Shown: piece by piece, positions 9,925 to 18,868 of the stretch
Layout of the letters: each line of letters begins with the position of its first letter
How positions within the stretch are numbered: position 1 is the first letter of the stretch
NCBI GenBank assembly: GCA_022781925.1
Contig: JALESO010000081.1
Coordinates: 1 to 49,973, forward strand
Length of the DNA stretch: 49,973 bases
Reading direction: 5' to 3'
Source of the DNA: Lachnospiraceae bacterium
GTDB taxonomy: Bacteria; Bacillota; Clostridia; Lachnospirales; Lachnospiraceae
Made by a program: the position numbers and the translations under genes
The notes under the pieces: generated by a model
Told to the model about the DNA's origin: nothing
The model's input: the letters and a program-made list of their open reading frames with translations, nothing else
Database searches by the model: none

Positions 9925-10972
9925 TTACAACAGCCAGACCGGAAATTGCACAAACGGCTGCAAGGATCATAACGAAAAATGGAATGCGCTGTAAAAATAA
10001 ACCGGTGATCGGTGTATCAGCATATGTATTGGTGAATGTAACTTTATTTTCCTGCTCGCCCACCAGGGTAGTGTCTGTACCATTTTCACTTGAGGATAAA
10101 TTTGTACCATCTGTTCCTTTTACCTGACGCACTTCTGTACCTGACGAAATCACCTGAATGGATGGTGTATAGTTATCTGTCTCTTCTACCTCTGTTACAA
10201 TGTATCTGGTTCCAACCGGAAGGGAATCAAAGACCAGTTCTTCTCCATCGTGAAGCAGGAATTCTGTTTCCTGATCTACGTTACACACAACCTCCTCATT
10301 GCCTATTTTTCCAGTATAAGAAGTAACATCTTCTGCCTCTGTTTCGGATTTAAAAAATTTGATTTTAAATGTAAAATCTTTCTCTTTATCAGCCTGCTCT
10401 CCTACCGTATCTTTGTGAATAGCAAGAGATCCATTTTCAACATACTGGTTGTCAAATGCAATTTTATCCTGTTTTATGTTATCTTTTTCAGCCGTAATCG
10501 TCTTAATCTCAAATCCATCATTGTCACTGTTAACCACATACACTCTGAGGGTATAAGTTCCGGCATCATATGACATGCCATCCGCATTTCCTGCAATTTC
10601 TTTTACTTCATATTCGTATACACCAGCTTTGCTAAATTCATCAAAATGTATGGTAGCATTTTTCGAAATAGTATAGGTATTATTTTCCATCGTTCCAACT
10701 GCATCCGAATTACTATAATTTACTGTATCGATAGTAGCCAATGGTGCTCCCTCTGTCTGCCGTGTGATTTCAAATGAAAATGTCTGTGTTGGTACCGTCA
10801 CACCCTCGGCAATTTTCAGATTTTTTGTAAATGGTACCGTTACATCATTCACATCTGTACTTGTCGTTACATTCGGAATTGCTACACCTGCATCTTCTGC
10901 AAACGCTGTCACTCCACTCATCCCTGCAAAAATAAGACCTGTCAGTAATAAAATTCCAATTCGTTTTTTCAT
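9905..10972 (-). CDS. FctA-type major pilin with isopeptide-linkage domains
   Basis: A 355-residue surface protein: signal peptide (KKRIGILLLTGLIFAGMSG, cleavage near AFA), two beta domains, a sorting signal and a basic tail. Domain 1 (about 40-178) resembles the streptococcal FctA/Spy0128 pilin repeat, with YEYEVKEIAG and GTYTLRVYVV; the glutamate there would form the intramolecular Lys-Asn isopeptide bond. Domain 2 (about 180-318) has GSLAIHKDT and RYIVTEVEETDNYTP, a similar arrangement. The sorting motif is TPITG (320-324) instead of LPXTG, then a membrane helix and NGRKRS. GAAGGAG precedes ATG. Being next to sortase B and a SipA-like protein suggests it is the shaft subunit. Confidence 0.88.
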   Translation of the reverse strand: MKKRIGILLLTGLIFAGMSGVTAFAEDAGVAIPNVTTSTDVNDVTVPFTKNLKIAEGVTVPTQTFSFEITRQTEGAPLATIDTVNYSNSDAVGTMENNTYTISKNATIHFDEFSKAGVYEYEVKEIAGNADGMSYDAGTYTLRVYVVNSDNDGFEIKTITAEKDNIKQDKIAFDNQYVENGSLAIHKDTVGEQADKEKDFTFKIKFFKSETEAEDVTSYTGKIGNEEVVCNVDQETEFLLHDGEELVFDSLPVGTRYIVTEVEETDNYTPSIQVISSGTEVRQVKGTDGTNLSSSENGTDTTLVGEQENKVTFTNTYADTPITGLFLQRIPFFVMILAAVCAISGLAVVNGRKRS

Positions 10973-11066
10973 ATCAAATTTCTCCTTCTTTTACTTTTTT
11001 CATACTTATCTTTTATAAAAAATTTCATTTTCATCTGTGATTACTGATTACTGTATTTTCAGCCAA

Positions 11067-11552
11067 CTATAATCCTCTTCTTCTGAGTAACGATATTACC
11101 GTTCCCTTGATTTCCTTCTGTTTTACCAGTCCGTACATGCGGCTGTCTCTGGCATTTTCTCTGTTATCACCAAGGACAAAATATTCCTCCTGCCCCACTG
11201 TAACCGGAAAATCAATCCCTTCTGCAAACCGCATGGTATCCGTGTAAATATCATCTTCCTGCTGCAGATATCCGTTAATCTCCAAACCATTTTCGGAAAT
11301 ATCCACACGATCGCCCGGCCCTGCAATAATTCTTCGCACCTGCACATCGCTCTCCTTTTCAAGAACAACTAAGTCCGAACGGTTATATTCTTTCTGCAGT
11401 CTGTAAAAAAAGACCAGATCGCCATCTTTTACTGCCGGGCTCATGCTGTCACCACACTGTCTGTCAAATCCGAATATAAGCCCGGTCAATATCACAAGTG
11501 CCACAAATGCAGCACCTGCTTTCAAAATTAAAATTCGAAGTTCCTTCCTCAT
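11067..11552 (-). CDS. Signal peptidase I-like protein of the pilus operon (SipA-like)
   Basis: A 161-residue type I signal peptidase homologue with one N-terminal membrane helix. The nucleophile region CGDSMSP (Ser36) and the box GDNRENARDSR are intact. The box that normally reads VKR followed by a PGD turn reads VRRIIAGPGD, with Arg73 where the general-base lysine should be. In streptococcal pilus islands the equivalent SipA lost catalytic residues and acts as an assembly chaperone, so this copy may also be non-catalytic. That is inference. Its ATG overlaps the adhesin stop (ATGA), and the pilin gene follows 94 bases later. Confidence 0.88.
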   Translation of the reverse strand: MRKELRILILKAGAAFVALVILTGLIFGFDRQCGDSMSPAVKDGDLVFFYRLQKEYNRSDLVVLEKESDVQVRRIIAGPGDRVDISENGLEINGYLQQEDDIYTDTMRFAEGIDFPVTVGQEEYFVLGDNRENARDSRMYGLVKQKEIKGTVISLLRRRGL

Positions 11553-14500
11553 CTGTGTTTTCTCCGTAAACGTTGTACGATCAGAAGGATTATCACCATA
11601 ACTCCTGCAGCTCCCGCCACATAAGATATTTTTCCCGGTGTATGTTCATTCACTCCTGTTACAGGAGGATCTTCTTCCTCATAAATATAAGTTCTGGAAT
11701 CACTTTCCAGATCTCCGCGTGTCAGTCTGTTGATCACATAATCATCGCTTTTTCCATCCGGTAACGACATTGTGATATGCATTTTCAATGTTTTCTGTCC
11801 CGGTAGTTCGCCAACCACTGCAATCACAGTCGGGCAGAAATTTTCCGGCAGGATTACAATTCCGGTAGCAGGGTCTGCATTCAGTGCCTTCCACCCTGTT
11901 TCACTCTGAAAATCAGAGTTATTGTAATTCATGCTTGTTTTTCCTCTCTGGATAGTATCGTCTGTATAATATATCTGTAACTTATCCAGCAATTCCGGAG
12001 TTTTTACCGTAAACTCTGTTACCTGACAGTCTCCGTCAAAAGAGGAACCAACTTCATCTCCATCGTAAGGAAGACTGTCCATGGTAATCAGATTCATTGT
12101 ATTATCCGCGTTATTTCCTACACTTAACATTGCGCCAATGCCTTCTCCCGGCTTTACCACCGGGTTGTCCGCAATTTTTGCAAGACTGACTGCATTATTT
12201 TTACTTACCAGAATGCTGAGTGCTGCCATAGTTCCATTCACTTCTGTGAAATCCCGCTTTTGTTCATCACTGCCCCAGATATAAGCCTGATTTAACAATT
12301 GCTGATTATTTTTTATGTCAGTTTCTTCATTTCCAGCTGTACCAATCTCGCAGGAATAATAAATAGGATCAAAATATGTTGTTTCCTGATCTGTAACAAT
12401 CACATTTTTCAATGTCCATACAAGCGTTGTGGTTCCATCTTCATTTTCCGTAATCTCCGGTTCCAGTCTCTGACCATTTTCCACCAGTCCCTGTTTTCCT
12501 TCAGCGCGCTGCGTATATGTACCTCCCAGATATGCAGACCCGTAAATGTAATGAAGCCCTTTTGGCAGAATATCCTTTATGTACAGCGTTGTTTTAATAC
12601 TCATATCCTCCGTCTGTGATTCTCCTGCGGTCCGCTTCACTGATGGTTTCAATACATAATCCGCTACACGCTGATTGGAATCCATATCATAAGCACGCTT
12701 GGATACCTGTACATTTCCAGTACCGGACTGCTGCATCGTATCTTTGGCTATTTCAGTTGCATAGGAAACTACCAGACAGGAATCTCCGTAGCTGAGTCCT
12801 GCCGAACCACTGACATAACCCGATTCATTGTATTCCGCTTTCTTATAATTCGTTAAACCATCCCTGCTGCCATATTCATTGACCCAGAATGCCTCTGGAT
12901 ACTCTGTATAAGAAATGGATTGCTGACTGTCTGCTCTGGTCGGAAATTTCCTACTTTGCATATAGCTGATATAATCATTATCTGTCAGAGCCGCCACATC
13001 TTTTTTATAATCAGCAGCTATATCCTGTGCCACATCCTGTTTATTCCATGCTCTTGCGCAATGCGTTACCATATAAACCTGATTGCTTTGCGCTGTTTCT
13101 TTTACCTTTCCCTGTAAACCAATGTAACAGTTGGTAGACTGTGCGGCTGCAAGTCCTCTCGCCTCCCACAGAACCGCCACACAGATGTATCCCTGATTTC
13201 GTAATTCTTCCAGAGAAGAAAAGAAAATCAAATCATCTGCTGTCGCCTGCATCATTTCCAGATCATAACCTTCTTCATCCGGACTCAAATTCTGATGATC
13301 CCATCCACTTTTATCCGGCTTTGCACCGTATAAAAACTGATCTGTCATCTGCTGCATTCCGGCGCTGCTTCCCTTTTTTACCTCTTCCAGTTCAAAAAAC
13401 TGATCATCGAACTTAATCAGATCATCATATGCCACACCAGTGTACATACCTTCTGCACTGTTCTGTTTTAACATTTCCTGAATGTTTAACTGTCCACCTG
13501 CTACGATCCAGTCTTTTCCATTCTCAAAACATCCATCTGTCAGGGAAGAACCATATTCAATTTTTCCATATTTCTGATAATTAATGGACTGATCAATGGT
13601 TCCCGGCTGTTCCAGCGCCATAGGCAATGCTGCATGATCATCTGACTGTTCCATCTGATTTTTATTATCTGAAACCATATCAAGCAGCTGTCCGCTTTCC
13701 CCGGTTGCTTTCAGATTCTGATCTGTCACCGACGTTGTAAATGTTCCCGTACCATATTCATCTACCACATAAGTTTCATTTTCATCATAAAATGGCTGCA
13801 CGATCCAGCACTCTCCGGCAGAAAAACATGCTTGCTGAATATCCCAGTAATGCTGTGTTGTCGTCGGATTATAGTAGGTATAGATTCCTGCGCTTACATT
13901 ACCGTCCGCATAAGGTAACTGATTCAGATCTGCCTGATACCCTGTCACTGTAATGTGTAATGTCGTACCTTCCTGGATGGCCGTCCATGCTCCGCCATCT
14001 TTGCAGCTTTCGTATGCTGTTCCTTTATTCATCGGAGCACCGCCTGCTGCAAATTTGTAACTGCCTGCAATCTCACGTCCATCCCCCTGTTCATTACTTT
14101 TGATATTTGCATCCAGACTCCAGAGTAAGGGCTGATATTCCACGCTTGTATCGTGATGGGTTCCATCTGTTCCGCTGTATTCCGAAGTCAATTCCAGATC
14201 AAAAGTAATTGGACTCCCATCCGGTAGTTCACACCCACGTAACCCATGCTGTGGACTTTTTCCGTAAATTTGCAGTGTAATACCAAGCACATTCGCACGC
14301 CCATATACGGTTCCGGCCTCCTGATTCTGTGCCAGATCATTTCCGGTAGAAAAGTCAAAAAAGTTAATGTACTGCGCTCTGGTGTCACTGTTTTTTAACT
14401 GAATATTGTAACGTGGTGCTGCTGTAACCACCACTTTGGGTGCCTCTATTGTTTTATATTCGATCTCCCCATGTTTGGAACAGACCGTATTACTTCCTGT

Positions 14501-15261
14501 TACAATCTGATCTTCCCTCTGCTGTACCTCGTTTCCTTCCAGCCAGAATGTAAAACACGGCTGAATTTCCTCACGATTATGCATTGCAAGAACACGGAGT
14601 ACCACATTCAGTTCCTGATAACTTTCCCCGATAGCCGCCGGATTTTCTTCATTCGGTTCCCACAGATAACTGCCACGAAGTACCTGACAAGTCTGCCCTT
14701 GGTACTGCTCCTCTGTAACCTCATAGTGTGCTTCTGTCTTTGCCTTGAGCCAACCCATGGAATCGATCTCATATTGGACCGCATTTGCCCCTCCCGGGAC
14801 AATAAATTCAAAATGTAAAATTCCTGTTTTATATCCGCTGTACGGTGCATCATTCCTCATCTTGCTTCTAAACCATGTGGTATAGCTCACGACATCAAAG
14901 CTGCGAACTGTATTATCCAAATCCGTCGTATCATTGCCGGCTCCGCTATTTTCATCCCATGGTGCAGTTCCTGTACGTATTGCATAGCCTGATTCCGTCG
15001 TTGAATCCTTTAAAATCCCCACATCGGAAATATATGCATAATCTTCGTCTAAACGTTCTCCCACACCATTGTCTCTGACTGTTGCTGTCTCCACTCTGCC
15101 GTCCCCTGCTCGCTTGCCAGTGCAGAATACACGGTCATCTGGCTTCCGACAACAATAAATAACATGCAGAAACTAAGCATTGCGCCCAGAAAATGGGACA
15201 CGTTTCTTTGTCTTTTCCTAAATTTCACAATCTTATCTCCCATCTTATTTTTGTCAGACAT
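11549..15261 (-). CDS. Large sortase-anchored pilus adhesin, frameshifted near the N-terminus
   Basis: First gene of the pilus operon. The main frame (GTG 15094 to 11549, 1181 residues) lacks a secretion signal. A short overlapping frame from 15261 supplies one: basic KFRKRQRN, hydrophobic LGAMLSFCMLFIVVGSQM, cleavage-like YSALA. Adding one G to the GGGG tract (plus strand 15103-15106) joins them into about 1237 residues. The body is beta-rich with no repeats that I recognise. The C-terminus has PPVTG, a hydrophobic helix and QRLRRKHR, a non-standard sorting signal matching the pilin's TPITG. By analogy with FCT-type islands it would be the tip adhesin. I saw no thioester motif. As written, the product would not be exported; a phase switch, decay or sequence error are all possible. 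Confidence 0.82.
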
Positions 15262-15352
15262 TGCATGATATCGGCTTGATAAAAACTACCTGTGTGTTGC
15301 AATTCATATCTTGTATTCCACCAATATCATCGCTTAAATGTTTGCGGTGAAT

Positions 15353-15381
15353 ACTTTATCATTTGCTGTTTTTTTCGACAA
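15353..15381 (-). promoter_or_regulatory. Pilus operon promoter
   Basis: On the minus strand TTGTCG (15381-15376), 17 bases, TAAAGT (15358-15353). It lies about 90 bases before the ATG of the signal-peptide frame. The weak -35 box is typical of an activator-dependent promoter, and the direct repeats lie immediately upstream. Confidence 0.6.
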
Positions 15382-15389
15382 TATCTATT

Positions 15390-15419
15390 CCGTATCTCAC
15401 CTTTTTCAGTCCGTAACTG
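15390..15419 (-). promoter_or_regulatory. Paired direct repeats, probable LytTR regulator site
   Basis: On the minus strand CAGTTACGG, 12 bases, GAGATACGG: seven of nine positions identical, 21-bp period, ending 8 bases before the -35 box. LytTR regulators such as AgrA bind two 9-bp direct repeats with a 12-13 bp spacer beside the -35 box. The nearest LytTR regulator is encoded at 7090-7806. Confidence 0.6.
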
Positions 15420-15430
15420 ACAAAAAAATA

Positions 15431-15473
15431 CAAAAAAAGACCGGAACAACCATTTGGGTCATTCAGATCTTTC
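15431..15473 (-). terminator. Terminator of the HAD phosphatase gene
   Basis: On the minus strand AAAGATCTGAATGACC pairs with GGTTGTTCCGGTCTTT (16 positions, several G-U, one mismatch) around a 5-base loop, followed by seven T. It separates the HAD gene from the pilus promoter. Between it and the HAD stop (15473-15597) I see nothing else. Confidence 0.75.
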
Positions 15474-15597
15474 TCTGTAATCTATTTTTCTGTAACCTGA
15501 AATTTTGCTAATCAGAATCACGCATCAGGTCTCATGTACGTTCGACTTAAAATAAAACTCTGGCAATCAGATATCTGATATCTGCCTTACACTTTTC

Positions 15598-16377
15598 CTA
15601 AATCAATTCAAAATGCTTCAGAGCATGATAAATACCATCCTCATGCAGCCCCTTAGTCACATAGTCCGCATGTTCTTTAGCTACATCTGTTCCATCGCCC
15701 ATAGCTACACCCACACCGGCAAAATCCAGCATATCCACGTCATTGGCACTGTCACCAAATGCATAGGTATCCTTTACATCGATGCCAAGTTTTTCACACA
15801 CACATGCAATTCCGCTGGCCTTATTGTATCCCTTCGGAACCACTTCCATCGCCACATCACCATGAACCAGAAAATCATAATATTCCTTTAACTGCTCCAT
15901 GACCGCCAGATAATCCGTATCATGAATCAGAACTGTGAATTTACTTGCCTCCCACTGTTCCTCATTTCCACGGATCGGCATAATATGATCTTTCATCGCT
16001 TCCAGCAGATATCTGCCATAAGCATCACGACTGATAATATCCGCATCCATATAAAGCTTGTGACGCCCTTCGATGACCATTGGCATATCATATTTGTAAA
16101 ATAAATCCACCGATTTTTTCAATACATCCCGGTCAATCGCTTTATACAGTAACTCTTTTCCTTCATATTCTATAAAGGTTCCGCATCCGCTGACAATGCC
16201 GTCAAATCCCATCCCCAACAGTTCCTCACTATTGATAAACACTCTGGTCCGGCCACTGCACAGAAAAGTCAGATGACCATGTTCGCGTAACTGTCGGATC
16301 GCATCCTTCGTACTCTGCGGAATAAAATTGTCCCTATCCCATAAAGTTCCGTCAATATCAAAAAAAATCGCTGCCAT
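15598..16377 (-). CDS. HAD-superfamily phosphatase, Cof/YidA type
   Basis: A 259-residue cytoplasmic phosphohydrolase. The catalytic motif FFDIDGTLW (first Asp nucleophile, second Asp acid/base) is at the N-terminus, motif II is LCSGRT, and motifs III and IV are KGYNKASGI and FGDSANDVDML. A cap domain of type C2 lies between, and the substrate (often sugar phosphates or flavins in this family) cannot be read off. I chose ATG 16377 because the family begins here; an in-frame extension to 16458 carries no conserved sequence. It is monocistronic with its own terminator. Confidence 0.88.
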   Translation of the reverse strand: MAAIFFDIDGTLWDRDNFIPQSTKDAIRQLREHGHLTFLCSGRTRVFINSEELLGMGFDGIVSGCGTFIEYEGKELLYKAIDRDVLKKSVDLFYKYDMPMVIEGRHKLYMDADIISRDAYGRYLLEAMKDHIMPIRGNEEQWEASKFTVLIHDTDYLAVMEQLKEYYDFLVHGDVAMEVVPKGYNKASGIACVCEKLGIDVKDTYAFGDSANDVDMLDFAGVGVAMGDGTDVAKEHADYVTKGLHEDGIYHALKHFELI

Positions 16378-16576
16378 ATATGTATTCGTTTCCTTTCTGC
16401 TTCTCTTATCTGTCCTGATTTTCAGGCAATTGCACATCGTTTCTGAAATGATTTTCATACAAGATGAATAACCTTCGATTATCTAAAATGAACTCAGCTC
16501 AGTCCTTGAATTCTGATTATAACGGTTTTTACATGCAAATGCAAATATAGTGAAGATTTCCTTAATATTGCCTGAT

Positions 16577-16609
16577 TTGACAATTTTGACACATCTTCCA
16601 TGCTATAAT
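16577..16609 (+). promoter_or_regulatory. Promoter of the small membrane protein gene
   Basis: TGCTATAAT (TATAAT at 16604-16609) is a strong extended -10 element. Two TTGACA boxes lie at 16577 and 16586, spaced 21 and 12 bases from it, neither optimal. The rest of the gap 16378-16721 holds the HAD gene's upstream region and no gene. Confidence 0.55.
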
Positions 16610-16721
16610 AAGTTCAAATAAGTCATCATACCGGTATCATTGGTAAATGACAAATGTTAAGCATAAGTTGATTTTATCTAAGCACAGCATTACTTACAGA
16701 TAGTAACAGGAGGTATACAGT

Positions 16722-17135
16722 ATGGCATATCCATACAGACGACATCGTTTACAAAAATTTATCGTATTTCTGATCGCGCTCGCCGTTATTCTTTTGATCG
16801 GCTATTTTGTTGCCCTGCCTAAAATAAAAACAAAGGCTGCAGGCACTGTTGCCGAAAAACTGATGGAATCAGAGATCGCATCTGATGCCCAGGCAGTCAC
16901 CGGTGTAAATGCAAAAGAAATCATGGATGCAATGGATGAATCGGACAGGGAAACCGTCAACGATATCATTACCAGTCATATGTCTACCGAAACCATGAAA
17001 AAAGCATCTTCCTATCTCACCAGCGGCGATACTGCCGGTCTGAAACAGTATGCGAAAGATACGCTGACGGCTTCTGAACTGGAACAGATTAAGGAGCTTT
17101 ATAATAAGTATAAAGGACAGGTTTCTATAAATTAA
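16722..17135 (+). CDS. Small single-span membrane protein, function unknown
   Basis: A 137-residue protein with a basic N-terminus (YPYRRHRLQKF), one membrane helix (about residues 13-31, IVFLIALAVILLIGYFVAL) and a mostly helical, polar C-terminal part (AKEIMDAMDESDRETVNDII, TASELEQIKELYNKY). The topology suggests a small outside or cell-wall-zone domain, but the direction is uncertain. AGGAGG lies 8 bases before ATG, with a good promoter. It stands alone between the HAD and glutamate synthase genes. I do not recognise the family. Confidence 0.75.
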   Translation: MAYPYRRHRLQKFIVFLIALAVILLIGYFVALPKIKTKAAGTVAEKLMESEIASDAQAVTGVNAKEIMDAMDESDRETVNDIITSHMSTETMKKASSYLTSGDTAGLKQYAKDTLTASELEQIKELYNKYKGQVSIN

Positions 17136-17179
17136 ATTGGACTTAAATCGGAACGTTATTATTATTTCAATGTTCTATA

Positions 17180-17201
17180 TGCATGCGTGGCACGCAGTGC
17201 A
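17180..17201 (+). repeat. Short near-palindrome, TATATGC type, copy 1
   Basis: TGCATGCGTGGCACGCAGTG reads almost the same on both strands (stem TGCGT / ACGCA). Related copies lie at 24221-24246, 36725-36752 (reverse) and 37047-37072. Three of the four lie next to a TTGTTAGC hairpin. Confidence 0.45.
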
Positions 17202-17339
17202 GGGTGGCGCAAAAATTTACGAAATTCTCTGTGTAAATTAAGAACTCCAGCAATTTTTTCTTGGGGAGCGATTGTTAGCGACCGAGACAAAATTGCTGGA
17301 GTTCCTATTAAAACCTAGGTAGTAAATTTTAAGCCACCC
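17202..17339 (-). terminator. TTGTTAGC-core hairpin, copy 1, downstream of gltD
   Basis: Nested structure starting 11 bases after the gltD stop. The outer stem is GGGTGGC...AAATTTAC (17202-17220) with GTAAATTTT...GCCACCC (17322-17339). The inner stem is GAACTCCAGCAATTTT with AAAATTGCTGGAGTTC. The loop carries GGGGAGCGATTGTTAGCGAC on the plus strand. On the minus transcript it ends GGAGTTCTTAATTT, a weak T-tract. It could also serve the convergent gene ending at 17135. Confidence 0.7.
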
Positions 17340-17350
17340 GAAACAAGAAT

Positions 17351-18844
17351 TTACTGCACCGACAGATACGAATATCCCATCAGGCTCTCATCCACTTCTC
17401 TGGCTGCCTCACGGCCTTCGCGGATCGCCCATACAACCAGTGACTGGCCTCTGTGCATATCACCTGCGGTAAAGACTTTTTTCACATTGGTTTTGTAGCA
17501 TCCTTCTTCGGTCTCTACGTTTGTTCTGGCATTCAACTTCACGCCAAAGGCATCTGCCACGTATTTTTCTGTACCGAGGAATCCTGCGGCGATGAGTACC
17601 AGATCTGCATCCAGTTTCTGCTCACTGCCTTCTACCGGAACCATATTCATGCGACCAGTTTTCTCGTCTTTTTTTGCTTCCAGTTTTATGGTGATCAGAC
17701 CATTCAGATTGCCGTTTTTATCTTTCAGGAACTCTTTGACCGTTGTCTGATAGATACGCGGATCGTGTCCGAATACCGCAATGGCTTCTTCCTGACCGTA
17801 ATCTGTCTTACAAACCTTCGGCCATTCCGGCCACGGATTGTTCTCAGCACGCTGATCCGGGGCTTTCGGCATCATCTCCAGCTGTGTGACGGATACTGCT
17901 CCGTGACGGATGCTTGTTCCCACACAGTCATTTCCGGTGTCACCACCGCCGATGATCACGACTTTTTTGCCTTTTGCAGAGACAAATTTTTTATCTTTCA
18001 GATTGGAATCCAACAGACTCTTTGTAGTCTGTGACAGGAAATCCACCGCAAAATAAATGCCTTTTGCATCACGGCCCGGTGCATTGATATCACGCGGATT
18101 TTTTGCGCCGCAGGCAAGTACCACGGCATCATACTCTTTCATGAGTTTTGCCGCTTTTTCATCTTTTCCCACATTCACGCCGGTGACAAAGGTAACGCCT
18201 TCCTCGGTCATTACATTGATTTTCCGGTCAATGATATGTTTTTCCAATTTCATATTCGGAATGCCGTACATCAGCAGGCCGCCCACACGGTCATCACGCT
18301 CGTAAACCGTTACCAGATGCCCTCTGCGGTTTAACTGATCTGCCACTGCCAGGCCTGCCGGGCCGGAACCGATGACCGCTACTTTTTTGCCGGTACGGAC
18401 TTTCGGTGGATTTGCTTTCGCATATCCTTTTTCGTATGCATTTTCAATAATTCCGTACTCGTTATCCCTTACAGTGACCGGGTCATCATGCAGACCGCAG
18501 GTACATGCAGCCTCGCACAGTGCCGGGCAGACACGGGATGTAAATTCCGGGAAGTTGTTGGTCTTGTGCAGACGCTCGTAAGCCTGCTCCCAGGTTCCCA
18601 TATAGATCAGGTCGTTCCACTCCGGCACCAGATTGTGCAGTGGGCAGCCGCTGGTCATACCCATAAGTGTCATACCCGACTGACAGAAGGGAACGCCGCA
18701 TGCCATGCAGCGTGATCCCTGAATCTCCTGTTTTTTCTTTGAGAGGTGGATGTGGAATTCATCAAAATTTTTGATTCTTTCTTTCGGTTCAACCGCTTTG
18801 CTTACCTCTCGGTCATATTCCATAAATCCTGTTGGTTTTCCCAT
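17351..18844 (-). CDS. gltD: Glutamate synthase small subunit
   Basis: A 497-residue NADPH-oxidising subunit that passes electrons through iron-sulfur clusters to the large subunit for 2-oxoglutarate + glutamine to two glutamates. The N-terminal cysteine motifs for 4Fe-4S clusters are visible ([29 protein letters not shown]). Two dinucleotide folds follow, at [14 protein letters not shown] (FAD) and [13 protein letters not shown] (NADPH), and a C-terminal FAD segment [23 protein letters not shown] precedes the ATG by 6 bases. It lies 24 bases after gltB, in one operon. Confidence 0.96.
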   Translation of the reverse strand: MGKPTGFMEYDREVSKAVEPKERIKNFDEFHIHLSKKKQEIQGSRCMACGVPFCQSGMTLMGMTSGCPLHNLVPEWNDLIYMGTWEQAYERLHKTNNFPEFTSRVCPALCEAACTCGLHDDPVTVRDNEYGIIENAYEKGYAKANPPKVRTGKKVAVIGSGPAGLAVADQLNRRGHLVTVYERDDRVGGLLMYGIPNMKLEKHIIDRKINVMTEEGVTFVTGVNVGKDEKAAKLMKEYDAVVLACGAKNPRDINAPGRDAKGIYFAVDFLSQTTKSLLDSNLKDKKFVSAKGKKVVIIGGGDTGNDCVGTSIRHGAVSVTQLEMMPKAPDQRAENNPWPEWPKVCKTDYGQEEAIAVFGHDPRIYQTTVKEFLKDKNGNLNGLITIKLEAKKDEKTGRMNMVPVEGSEQKLDADLVLIAAGFLGTEKYVADAFGVKLNARTNVETEEGCYKTNVKKVFTAGDMHRGQSLVVWAIREGREAAREVDESLMGYSYLSVQ

Positions 18845-18868
18845 TTTAATCCTCCTGTTTTACCGAAA

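Noticed and set aside
11549..15094. Cpa-type internal thioester adhesin
   Set aside because: I looked for the Cys...Gln thioester pattern typical of Cpa and did not find a convincing one.
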